A stretch of 64,000 nt of DNA, from contig JBFYKH010000007.1 in the NCBI GenBank assembly GCA_041306075.1, positions 1 through 64,000 of the forward strand, in the 5' to 3' direction. The DNA comes from JAHIYG01 sp041306075. GTDB taxonomy: Archaea; Altiarchaeota; Altiarchaeia; IMC4; SCGC-AAA252-I15. Positions 22,947 through 31,382 of the stretch are shown piece after piece. The notes beneath the pieces are model-generated. The model worked only from the letters and a program-made list of their open reading frames with translations, searched no databases and had not been told where the DNA came from. The position numbers and the translations under genes were made by a program. The number at the start of each line of letters is the position of its first letter. Position 1 is the stretch's first letter.

Positions 22947-24794
22947 TTAACCTCCGGCCGGAGTGTCTATCACATGCACCCTCAAACGGCCGGCGTCCCT
23001 GACAGTCCCCGCGTATTCCGGGCGTGCGGTCTCGTTGAACCTCGCATAAGCCGTATTGTTGGCCTCGATAACGTACAGCTTCACCCCCCTCTCCCGGTAA
23101 GCGTCGAACAGCCGCAGAGCGTCGGCCTGTGCGTCCTTCGTCGTGTCGACCAGCCTCAGCGTCCTGGACGTCTTCAACGGCGCGACCAGCATGATATCCA
23201 GCCTTTTGAACGCCATGACTGCAGAATCGTCCTCCACGAAATCGAGCTCCCCTGTCAGGCCAGCGTTCATCTCGCGGAGGTTGTACGTCGACACGCAGTC
23301 GAAGACGTTCGCCGTGAAACCGAACGCCAAGGCTGCCACTACCGCTATGAAGAGGGCGGGCGACGTCCCGCCGGTGCGCAGGCTAAAGGCGGCGCCGACC
23401 GCCAAGAGGCAGACTATGGCGGCCGGTACCAACCTGAGGTAAAACGCCGGGTAAGGCCCTTCCAAGGCCTGTACAGGACTCACTGCGAGGAATATCATGG
23501 AACACAGGAGGGCGTACGTGACAAGCGAGAACATATCCTTAACAAGCCTGCGGACCGAGAGGGCGCAGAGCAACGCAAGAAACGGCATGGCCTCCAGGAC
23601 ATACCGCATAAACCACGTGTCTCCGCCGTGCATCCTCAAAAAAACGGTGTGGAAGACTATCAGGGCCGCTGCGGGGGCGCCAAGGAGGGCGAGCTCCCCC
23701 CCTCCCACGACCCCCCTCAAGAGGACCGGCGCAAAAAACGCGAGGGCAAGTATCGGGGAAGCCTGCAGGATGCCTTTCTTCATAGGCAGAATGTCCCCTG
23801 CAGGATGCGATTGCATGTCAAAAACCTCGGCGTACGCAATCCTTGCGGACTTCCACAGGCTGCCGGCGAAGGACCCGTCTCCAAGATAAGCCAAGAGCGA
23901 GACGGCAGCCACCGAAGCCAAAGCCAGTTTCACGGCTCTTCGGCCCCCGAATACCCCCTCGGCAGGCAGGTACGTTGCCGTCCCGGCCGCGAGGATAAGG
24001 AACAGGTACGGGGTCAGGTTAGATGGATCGAAGCCGGCCCCCACCGGCCCGGTGTTATAGCCCGTCTTGGCTATGCCGCCGTAGATGCCGGCGTTTATCA
24101 CGAGCACGGCCAAGAGCGGCAAAATCCCGCCCCCCATGTACTGGCCTAGCTTCCGAAGGCCCAGCCTGCGCAGTATGTAGACTGCCAGTATGCCAAGTAG
24201 CAGGGCGTTAGAGTATCTGATTCCGACCGAGGCGCCGGCAAGAAAACCGGCTAAAGGCATGGACCTGCCTGATAAACCCAGGTAATATGCAGCCAGTACT
24301 AGAAAGACGGAAAGCATGTGCGGCCACAGTTCCAACCCATAGACTGCCATATACGTGAAAGCTGAATAGAAAAAGGCGGCGTAAGCCGCCCCCAACGGGG
24401 TCGACTTCAGCTCACTCGCCGCCAGATACACGAGGACTATGCTCCCTCCGAAGCAAAGGGCATTCAAGTAGAACAGCCCCTTTATGCCGAATGCAAGATA
24501 CCCCGGCAAGGTGAAGAACGGATACAGGGGGGCCGGCACGCCGTAAAGGCGGTCTCCGACGAGGACGGTGGCGTGCAATTCAAGTTCAGGCGAAAATCGC
24601 TCGTCGATGCCGTTCCAGATGCTTAGTGAGCCTTTCGAGAGGCTGTCCGTCATCAGGAGATACCCTACCTCGTCGTTTATCGCCAGGCCCGGGTTCACGC
24701 TAAGGAGAAACAATGCGCTAATCACTGCCGCGTATGCCAGTGTGAGGTAAAGCCACGCCTGAGAATCCTCGCTTATCCGGAGGTTAGACGCCAT
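22947..24794 (-). CDS. Membrane glycosyltransferase, GT39/RgtA-D-like
   Basis: About 615 residues with 11-13 membrane helices. The first outer loop, after helix one, contains NDEVGYLLMTDSL: the Asp-Glu pair near residue 45 matches the catalytic acidic residue of PMT-like (GT39/GT83) enzymes that use polyprenyl-phosphate sugars outside the membrane. The C-terminal 100 residues form a soluble domain. The ATG at 24794 is preferred over TTG 24815 because a TTATAA box (complement of 24825-24830) is about 33 bases before it. Co-transcribed with the spermidine-synthase-like gene. Probably glycosylates surface proteins or lipids. Confidence 0.75.
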   Translation of the reverse strand: MASNLRISEDSQAWLYLTLAYAAVISALFLLSVNPGLAINDEVGYLLMTDSLSKGSLSIWNGIDERFSPELELHATVLVGDRLYGVPAPLYPFFTLPGYLAFGIKGLFYLNALCFGGSIVLVYLAASELKSTPLGAAYAAFFYSAFTYMAVYGLELWPHMLSVFLVLAAYYLGLSGRSMPLAGFLAGASVGIRYSNALLLGILAVYILRRLGLRKLGQYMGGGILPLLAVLVINAGIYGGIAKTGYNTGPVGAGFDPSNLTPYLFLILAAGTATYLPAEGVFGGRRAVKLALASVAAVSLLAYLGDGSFAGSLWKSARIAYAEVFDMQSHPAGDILPMKKGILQASPILALAFFAPVLLRGVVGGGELALLGAPAAALIVFHTVFLRMHGGDTWFMRYVLEAMPFLALLCALSVRRLVKDMFSLVTYALLCSMIFLAVSPVQALEGPYPAFYLRLVPAAIVCLLAVGAAFSLRTGGTSPALFIAVVAALAFGFTANVFDCVSTYNLREMNAGLTGELDFVEDDSAVMAFKRLDIMLVAPLKTSRTLRLVDTTKDAQADALRLFDAYRERGVKLYVIEANNTAYARFNETARPEYAGTVRDAGRLRVHVIDTPAGG

Positions 24795-24843
24795 CTTGAC
24801 AGAGGGACTATTCAAAGCGCGTGCTTATAACCGTTTGCAGGCG

Positions 24844-24963
24844 CTACTTCAGTATGAACCCGCTCCAGAAGATGAACCACGTCCAAACGGCAAGGAACAG
24901 CAATAACATGAAGAACGTAAGCAAGTCCTTGCGGCTTATGTCGTCGCGCAACTCCAGTTTCAT
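24844..24963 (-). CDS. 39-residue single-pass membrane microprotein
   Basis: A short ORF missed by length cut-offs: MKLELRDDISRKDLLTFFML, then a 20-residue hydrophobic helix rich in Trp/Phe (FLAVWTWFIFWSGFIL) and a terminal Lys. The TATA element TATTTAAAT (24987-24995, minus strand ATTTAAATA) lies 28 bases before the ATG, exactly the leaderless spacing used by neighbours, which is the main support that it is real. It is divergent from the first pilin gene. It could be an accessory subunit of a membrane complex; unrecognised. Confidence 0.6.
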   Translation of the reverse strand: MKLELRDDISRKDLLTFFMLLLFLAVWTWFIFWSGFILK

Positions 24964-24986
24964 GTTAAACTAAGTGTCCTAGCCGG

Positions 24987-24995
24987 TATTTAAAT
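24987..24995 (-). promoter_or_regulatory. TATA box of the 39-residue gene
   Basis: The sequence tatttaaat is centred 28 bases upstream of the minus-strand ATG at 24963. It faces away from the T4SS pilin promoter 20 bases further on. Confidence 0.6.
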
Positions 24996-25014
24996 GCGCC
25001 CCCCATCCTGTTGG

Positions 25015-25079
25015 CTTATAAACCCATTTTTCCCAATATATTGGTGGGATGGGGCTTTAGCCCTGTCTAATGAGGTGAG
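25015..25079 (+). promoter_or_regulatory. Pilin promoter with palindrome and SD
   Basis: A TATA-like cttataaac (25015-25023) is followed by the perfect 12-base palindrome CCAATATATTGG (25033-25044), a small GGGC-TTTA-GCCC hairpin (25052-25063) and a strong GAGGTGAG (25072-25079) before the pilin ATG at 25086. The palindrome sits where an operator or a second TATA box would act. This elaborate leader contrasts with the leaderless promoters around it. Confidence 0.55.
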
Positions 25080-25085
25080 AATAAG

Positions 25086-25424
25086 ATGGAAAAGAAGTTG
25101 TTTTTTAGTGGATTTGTCCTGCTATTCTTGGCGGGACTGGTTGCAGCGCAGGCATCAGTTGCTCAGAGCGCTGTAGACGCGATTTGCGCGGTGCTGGAGA
25201 ACATAACGTTTATGCTGTATATGATTACAGCAGCGGTCGGCATCGTGGTGATTGTGCTGCAGGGTATCAAGTGGGCTGGTTCAGCCGAGGACCCTGGAGC
25301 AAGGAAGTCTGCGAAGCAGGGCATCATCCATGCAGTCATTGGCATGATTATCGTGCTCTTGGCAGTATGGATTGTCGCGCTAGTATTCGGACAGGATGAG
25401 TGCGACGTCGCCGCCGTCCTATAA
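25086..25424 (+). CDS. VirB2-like pilin 1 of the T4SS-like locus
   Basis: 112 residues. A signal peptide (residues 1-24, ending LVAAQA) is followed by two membrane helices (about 40-62 and 78-104) joined by the short charged loop SAEDPGARKSAKQG. Length, export signal and helical-hairpin shape are those of VirB2/TrbC-type pilins and of the CedA1-like subunits of crenarchaeal DNA importers. The loop motif is shared with the other two pilins and with both VirB6-like proteins here. A strong SD and a downstream hairpin terminator suggest it is transcribed separately and abundantly, as expected of a major pilin. Confidence 0.7.
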   Translation: MEKKLFFSGFVLLFLAGLVAAQASVAQSAVDAICAVLENITFMLYMITAAVGIVVIVLQGIKWAGSAEDPGARKSAKQGIIHAVIGMIIVLLAVWIVALVFGQDECDVAAVL

Positions 25425-25434
25425 GCGGATAATC

Positions 25435-25475
25435 TTTTTTGTGCCGGACCCGGTCCGGCACAACCTACTTTTTTC
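25435..25475 (+). terminator. Hairpin and T-tracts after pilin 1
   Basis: T6 at 25435-25440, a perfect 9-bp stem GTGCCGGAC/GTCCGGCAC (25441-25449 and 25453-25461, loop CCG), then T6 at 25470-25475. It would stop most transcripts after the pilin gene and leave the large VirB6-like gene at lower expression. Confidence 0.7.
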
Positions 25476-25526
25476 TTATTTTCTCAACAAAACGGCTTTT
25501 TTTCCTCATTTTACCATTAACTTTTG

Positions 25527-28500
25527 ATGCTTGGGAGCCGTCTGTGCCATAGGCTGGCGACCGTCGTAGTAGTGTCCATACTACTCTCATACGCTGCCTC
25601 CTATGTTCTCGCAGGCAAGCCGGGGGAGCGCGGGCAGGAGGGCGCCGGCTGGTGGGACCAAGTCGGCTCCTGCGTCAAGCGCGAATCCACCTGGACGTAT
25701 TTTATCCCCATTTACGGGCAGATTAAGGCATTTGGCACCCTGTTCTGTATCGGGAAGGTCACCGTAATATCGGTCGTCGTGAAGGGTTTATGGGCGATAC
25801 TGAAGGACCTCATAATCGAAGGCTTCACCAAGCTATTGATACTGTTCCTGGGGTTCCTCGAGTCGGGGCTCACAGCGACCCCTGACTGGGACAGCGATGC
25901 CTACAACAATCTCTACGGCATCGTGCTTACGATTATCACGCCGCTCCTCTTCGTGCAGATAATCGTTGTCGCAGGGTACCTGATGTTCTCGTCCATAGAC
26001 CCCGGCCAGCGTTCCCGGGCGAAGACGATGCTCACCCGGCTCCTGATGTCGCTCGTCCTGGTCGGGATAGCCAAACCGGCCTACATACTGCTGTTTGACC
26101 TCATCAGCGGCCCAAACAGCATAACCTCGGCAATATTCGACGCGACATATAACATAATCACGGGCGGGCCGCCCGGGGCTGGGGCGATAACCGCGATGGT
26201 CGCGATTTTCGCAGGCATAATCGTGTTCGCCGTTTTCAGCGGCGTGGGCCTCACCCTCCTCGGGTGGGTGGTGGCGTATCTCCTCATAGTGGTGTTCATA
26301 GTGTACATCCGCTACTCCATGATAGTCATGCTCTACATCATATTCCCCTTCACCATATTCCTCTACTACTTCGAGTACACCCGGAGCGTGGGCGGGGACT
26401 TCCTCATGAAGACGCTCATGTGGCTCATAATGGGCCCGGTGATGGCGCTTGTGGTCTCCGTGACTGTCATCTCGCTCGTCGTCTTCCTCGGGGGCGGCGA
26501 CATGGGGGTGGCCCAAAACATAGCGACGAGCCTCGAGGACGTGAAGGAAGACGGCGTGGTGGACGAGGGGGCGATAACCGCCATCGAAGGCCAGGTCAAT
26601 CTCCCGGCCGGCAGTCTCCCTGCCGGCCAGGCCGAGCCGCCGTTCACCGAAGCCCTCCTGGCCAAGGTCATAGCATTGTTCATATTCCTCGGCGGCGTAG
26701 TGGCGTTGGTCGCCGTGCCGCTCGTCATGTCCTCGCTCATGCACTGGGTGGGCGGCGCAATGGCCGCGTCCGGGATGATGGGCATCTCGGCAGGCGGCCC
26801 CCTGGCGGAGCGTTGGAAGCAGCTCAGCCTCGTCACGGCCGGCGAGCTGATGATGGGGCGCGGGTCCCAGAGCCTCGTGTCCGCAGCCACGAACATATCC
26901 TACATGAACCGTGACGCGGTCATCGACGGGCAGGGGATGCTGCCCGGCCTCTTCGGCAGCGCGAAGACCGAGGCTTCCATGGCGTCGAAGGGTTCAGCCA
27001 GCAGGGGATTCATGGGCAATCTTGCGGCCGCATTCAGCGACCACTCGTCGCCGGCCACTAAGGACTTCTATGACCGCTCAAGAGGCGCGGTTTACGGGAC
27101 TCCCATGTCCGGCGGCCATCAGGGCGTGGAGTCCGGGATGTCGCAGCGGCCCCCCTTATCCGCCGGGAACAGGCCTCAGGACGGGTCATACGCCGCCGCA
27201 GGCGACGGCCGGGGTATGAGGGTGAATCCGGAGTACCTGAAGGACGACGGCCCCCCAGGTTCGCGTTCCCAGGGCGCTGGCATGCTGAATGCGCCGGCGT
27301 CTGAGCTGATTGGCGCGGACGGGAAGCCGATGCCTACGTCGACCACCCATTACGACCAGCGTGCCGGGCAGGCCATGGTCACCTCAAGTGAGTCGCAATG
27401 GGGAGTGCTGCCGGCATTCAGGGTGATGGAGCGGATTGACAGCGTTTTCAAGGGCATGGGCGAGGTCAGGAAGGGCGTCTCCGCGGTGTTCAGGCAGAAG
27501 GGCAGGCGCCTTGAAGGCGTGAAGCTCGCCGGCCGCGGCGCCGGGAAGATTCTGGTTTCCGCCGTCCCCATCAGCCCGTTCATGCCTGTGAGGATGATGG
27601 GGCGGGTCATCTACACGCTCACGCCCGTCCAGCTTCCTCCCGCATTGCAGCCCTACGGCTTCGCCATCGGCGGCGCGATGAAGGGCATCGGCTTAAGGCA
27701 GGTCTTCATGCGCACCAAGTGGGCTGAGCAGATGGGCGTCTACAGGAAAGCATACAAGAACCGGGTGGAGGACCTTGACAAGCTGGATGAAACCCATAAA
27801 ACCGAGGTCGGGAAGCGGAAGGCGGGCGTAGACTACTCAAAGGAGGATGAGACGTACCGGCAGAAGCGCGGCAAGGTTCTCTCCGAGATGGGCCGGCTGG
27901 AGGACGGGGTGGTCAAGACCATGGACCGGATGGGTTTCGGGAAGACTCCGTTCGCCGACGTGCTGCCCGAGAACCCCGACTACGTCTCCTACCTCAAGCA
28001 TCTTGAGTTTCTGAAGAAGCAGCGCGACCAGACAGCGGAATCGAACCCGGCGGTTGCCGAACACAGCCTATACGACGCATACCTCCGGAAGTCCAGGGTC
28101 ACCGAGAAGGACCACCTGATGCAGCCGGCCTCGACGCTCTGGGAGAAGCACGAGAAGGGCGAGCTCAAGGGGAAGGATAAGGAGGAGTACGATAAGCTCG
28201 CGAAGTCTGCGCAGGCGTTATCTGCGGTCCAGTTCGCCGACAACTCCAAGGACAAGTCGGGAGCGGCCGGAAGGCAGGAGAAGGCGCGTTTCATGGCCGC
28301 GGGCCTCATGAAGGCGATGGGCGTGGAGGATTCCATGGAGCAGCGGAGGTTCCTTGAAGCCCACACAGGCCTTCTGGAATTCGACAGGAATGGCGCGCTC
28401 ACTAGGCAGAGGTATGTGCGCCTCGACGGCGCCATGGCGCAGGGCGCTCACAACAGGGAGTTCATATACCAGGAGACTTACGACAACAAGGGCGAGCCGC

Positions 28501-30839
28501 TCGTGAAGGCCGAGTCGGTGAACCTCCCCCTCCACAGGGACTCCGACGGCAACGTCTACGCGAGCCCGTATGACATGAAGTACCTGACCTCGTCGATGCG
28601 GCATGACGACTGGGCGAGGAACAAGGCGCTGGCCAGCGGTTTTGCACTGAAGAACCCGATGCGGTTCACATTCAACTACTCCGACCAGACCGGCCGGTAC
28701 GTCTCCGGCCAAGGCCAGGCGGATGCCGTGGCTGAGGTGGCATACGACCCGAAGGAGGGGGTTCTCCTCGGCCCTGACGGCGAACATGCCACCTTGGTCG
28801 GGCAGGGGGTGCAGACCCACATGGGCGACCGCGTACTCTTCGTCAGGACCAGCGAGTGGGCCGGGAAAATATATGCTCCCGAGGGGCGGGAGGCGACAGC
28901 CGAAGAGTCTAAGGCGGTGGCTGAAAAAATAAAGGCCGGGGAGAGAGTCGAAGGGTTCGTCGTCCAGGACTGGCTTGACAAGACGAAGTTCGTAGCCCCT
29001 ACCGAGATGCGTCAGGGAGCTGACGGCGGAGTTCAATTCGGGTATAAGATATGGAGGCACTACGGCTACAACACCATCCCCACGGCCGACAAGAAGGGGC
29101 GCCCGGACATGTCGGCCCCGACCCTCATAGGCCGCGACGGCATGGTGTCCGCCCTGAAGGGGATGCCGACCCACGAGGAGCTTAACGGGCCCATGACCCG
29201 GGAGATGAGGGGGAAGATGGAGGAAATCCTGCTCATCAACGGACGGAAACTGGACTACGGCACCCTCACCGACGATGCACTGCGGGAGGAGATGCGGAAG
29301 CTCAAGGACTCCAAGAACAAGGAGTTCGAGAAAGACTTAGACAAGGGGGCTGAGGGCCACAGGATGAAGGCCGGGGCTGAGGCGGCAAGTCGCCTCTCTG
29401 GCGCCGGCGTAGCCGGAATCAGCGCAGAGCAGGCGGCCGGCGTCGACGGCATGTTCGAAATTCACAAGGAGTACATAGCGGCTGCCAAGAACATAACCCT
29501 GGCTGGAACCAGATGGGGGTCATCGACGGGCCTGACCGATAGTGGGATACAGGCAATCAAGGCGTCAGTCCAGAAGACCGCGGCCGAGCACGGGGTCAGG
29601 GTTGCGAGCGTAAGCTTCTACGACAGCGGCGACACGGCAAGCGACCCGAACCCTATGCTGGTCAGGTTCGAAGACGGGGCCCACCTTCAGGTGAATCTGG
29701 CATACATCGCGAATAAGGCCCGGGCGAGGATAGGCGTCCACGTCGCAGGGAGGGACAGGTCGATAGAGGCCATCAAAGCCGACAGGGCAAAGGCTATAGC
29801 GGCCATCGAAGGCGACAAATCCAAGCCAAAAGCGGACCGGAAGAAAGCGATAGAGGCGGTTAACGACAAGAAAAAAGAGGAACTAGCGGCCGTAGATCGC
29901 GCATTCCACCAGGCAGTCTTCAAGGACATCGGCGACGGCCTTATACAAAAAGACCTGGATGAAGGGCTGGCTGATTTCCTGAAGCGGGCTGACGGCCACC
30001 TCAACCTCCACGAGCTGGCCGGCCACAACGCGGCGGAGAAGCATGTCGACGCGGTCATGAAGGCGACGAAGGAGAATTATGGCGCGGGGGGCAGGGGCTG
30101 GGCCCACAGATTGCTCATGTTCCGGATGACGAAGCGCAACATGACATTGGCCTCGAAGGAGGTCATAGCGGACGGCATAGTCCCCGACAAGATGACGATG
30201 CCGGACGGCACAGAAAAGGATAATCCCTCGTTGATAAGGCTCTACGTCGGGGAAAAACAGGACGGCAGCGACGGCCTCATCGGCGAAATACGGAAGTACA
30301 AGCGCCTCGGCAGGCCGCACCTGATAAACTTCGCGAGGGCTTCAGCCATCGCCAAATTCAGGGGCCTGAAGACGGATAATGGAGCCGATGTCTCCGCCAT
30401 GTTCGACGAGGCATTGAAGGGGCAGAACTCGGAAGGAAAGGACCGGCTCACGAGCGGCCAGGCGAAAACATACGAGAAACTGAAGGCGTACTTCGCGGAG
30501 CAGGCCGGCCACGTTAAACGGGAACGCGACGCAATCTACAAAAAGACCGCCGAGGCGGGGAAGGCCAGGCAGGCGAAAATGAGCGGGGCCCAAAGCGGGC
30601 CGCAACAACAGAAGGCCCAGGACGGCCCGGTTGCGGGTGACCTCTCCCCGGAGAAGCGGCCTCAGGCGGAGGCGGGCAAGCGCGGCCAGATACCCCATCA
30701 CGAGCCTCCTCACGACCACGACGCCCCGGGAGCTGGCGGCGGGCACCATGGCGAGGGCCCTGCATCCGGCCCTGACGGGCAAGGGCCTGGAGACGGCGGA
30801 GACGGCGGCGGAGACGGCGGAGGAGACGGTGGAGACTGA
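25527..30839 (+). CDS. Giant VirB6/TrbL-like channel protein
   Basis: 1770 residues. The N-terminus has a signal/anchor helix, then about eight further membrane segments to residue 435, including the hairpin with loop SSIDPGQRSRAKT and the conserved block IFPFTIFLYYFEYT...TLMWLIMGPVMALVVSVTV, which matches the second VirB6-like protein at 31372. The remaining 1300 residues are soluble: a Gly/Ser linker, charged helical stretches, a region around residues 950-1200 with mixed beta content, coiled coil near 1415-1455, and a His/Gly/Asp-rich tail (PHHEPPHDHDAPGAGGG, then GDGG repeats). No enzyme motif was recognised. VirB6 proteins form the inner-membrane path of T4SS. The ATG at 25527 is taken; a TTG precedes it. 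Confidence 0.65.
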   Translation: MLGSRLCHRLATVVVVSILLSYAASYVLAGKPGERGQEGAGWWDQVGSCVKRESTWTYFIPIYGQIKAFGTLFCIGKVTVISVVVKGLWAILKDLIIEGFTKLLILFLGFLESGLTATPDWDSDAYNNLYGIVLTIITPLLFVQIIVVAGYLMFSSIDPGQRSRAKTMLTRLLMSLVLVGIAKPAYILLFDLISGPNSITSAIFDATYNIITGGPPGAGAITAMVAIFAGIIVFAVFSGVGLTLLGWVVAYLLIVVFIVYIRYSMIVMLYIIFPFTIFLYYFEYTRSVGGDFLMKTLMWLIMGPVMALVVSVTVISLVVFLGGGDMGVAQNIATSLEDVKEDGVVDEGAITAIEGQVNLPAGSLPAGQAEPPFTEALLAKVIALFIFLGGVVALVAVPLVMSSLMHWVGGAMAASGMMGISAGGPLAERWKQLSLVTAGELMMGRGSQSLVSAATNISYMNRDAVIDGQGMLPGLFGSAKTEASMASKGSASRGFMGNLAAAFSDHSSPATKDFYDRSRGAVYGTPMSGGHQGVESGMSQRPPLSAGNRPQDGSYAAAGDGRGMRVNPEYLKDDGPPGSRSQGAGMLNAPASELIGADGKPMPTSTTHYDQRAGQAMVTSSESQWGVLPAFRVMERIDSVFKGMGEVRKGVSAVFRQKGRRLEGVKLAGRGAGKILVSAVPISPFMPVRMMGRVIYTLTPVQLPPALQPYGFAIGGAMKGIGLRQVFMRTKWAEQMGVYRKAYKNRVEDLDKLDETHKTEVGKRKAGVDYSKEDETYRQKRGKVLSEMGRLEDGVVKTMDRMGFGKTPFADVLPENPDYVSYLKHLEFLKKQRDQTAESNPAVAEHSLYDAYLRKSRVTEKDHLMQPASTLWEKHEKGELKGKDKEEYDKLAKSAQALSAVQFADNSKDKSGAAGRQEKARFMAAGLMKAMGVEDSMEQRRFLEAHTGLLEFDRNGALTRQRYVRLDGAMAQGAHNREFIYQETYDNKGEPLVKAESVNLPLHRDSDGNVYASPYDMKYLTSSMRHDDWARNKALASGFALKNPMRFTFNYSDQTGRYVSGQGQADAVAEVAYDPKEGVLLGPDGEHATLVGQGVQTHMGDRVLFVRTSEWAGKIYAPEGREATAEESKAVAEKIKAGERVEGFVVQDWLDKTKFVAPTEMRQGADGGVQFGYKIWRHYGYNTIPTADKKGRPDMSAPTLIGRDGMVSALKGMPTHEELNGPMTREMRGKMEEILLINGRKLDYGTLTDDALREEMRKLKDSKNKEFEKDLDKGAEGHRMKAGAEAASRLSGAGVAGISAEQAAGVDGMFEIHKEYIAAAKNITLAGTRWGSSTGLTDSGIQAIKASVQKTAAEHGVRVASVSFYDSGDTASDPNPMLVRFEDGAHLQVNLAYIANKARARIGVHVAGRDRSIEAIKADRAKAIAAIEGDKSKPKADRKKAIEAVNDKKKEELAAVDRAFHQAVFKDIGDGLIQKDLDEGLADFLKRADGHLNLHELAGHNAAEKHVDAVMKATKENYGAGGRGWAHRLLMFRMTKRNMTLASKEVIADGIVPDKMTMPDGTEKDNPSLIRLYVGEKQDGSDGLIGEIRKYKRLGRPHLINFARASAIAKFRGLKTDNGADVSAMFDEALKGQNSEGKDRLTSGQAKTYEKLKAYFAEQAGHVKRERDAIYKKTAEAGKARQAKMSGAQSGPQQQKAQDGPVAGDLSPEKRPQAEAGKRGQIPHHEPPHDHDAPGAGGGHHGEGPASGPDGQGPGDGGDGGGDGGGDGGD

Positions 30840-30878
30840 GATGAACTGCATGCATTCGGAATCGCGGAGGAAGCCCTG

Positions 30879-31382
30879 ATGGCTGAATACACCGACCTGG
30901 ACCTGGAAGTGATAAAGAACATGAAGGAGGAGTGCATCCAAGAGGTGAAGGCAAACGCAGTGGACGACCTGTACTACTTCATCGTAGAACACAAGCACGG
31001 GAAGGGCGCGAGGGACCCGATGATTCCGGTCGACTGGGACCTGGTGTTCAAGGAGAACCAGTGCCCCGAATGCAAGGATATAATCAGCCTCAGGGAGTTG
31101 ACCTACGTCTGCGACAAGTGCGGCCTCAAGATACCCGTCAGGATGTACGATCTGGCATCGGAGGAATACTCCTCCTGGGTGAAGATACACGACGATGGCG
31201 TATCCCTGGCGGAGCGGATGCGGAAGGCCGGTTACTCCGATGAGCGCACGACCGCACTGTACGAGGATGCTGAGAGGCAGGCTTTCAGGGAGATAGAGTC
31301 CTTGAAAACGGAGGATGCGGGCAAATCCCGGAGGGGCGCCAGGATAGGGCCTTCATCCCGGGGGAGGGGCGGTGAAAGCTAA
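30879..31382 (+). CDS. Zinc-ribbon protein of the T4SS-like locus
   Basis: 167 soluble residues. A four-cysteine ribbon, CPECKDIISLRELTYVCDKC (residues about 65-84), is flanked by acidic helices; the C-terminal 40 residues are basic and disordered (SRRGARIGPSSRGRGG). GGAGG stands ten bases before the ATG. It lies between the two VirB6-like genes and overlaps the second by 11 bases, so it is almost certainly produced with them. It may be a cytosolic adaptor or a nucleic-acid-binding component; unrecognised family. Confidence 0.6.
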   Translation: MAEYTDLDLEVIKNMKEECIQEVKANAVDDLYYFIVEHKHGKGARDPMIPVDWDLVFKENQCPECKDIISLRELTYVCDKCGLKIPVRMYDLASEEYSSWVKIHDDGVSLAERMRKAGYSDERTTALYEDAERQAFREIESLKTEDAGKSRRGARIGPSSRGRGGES

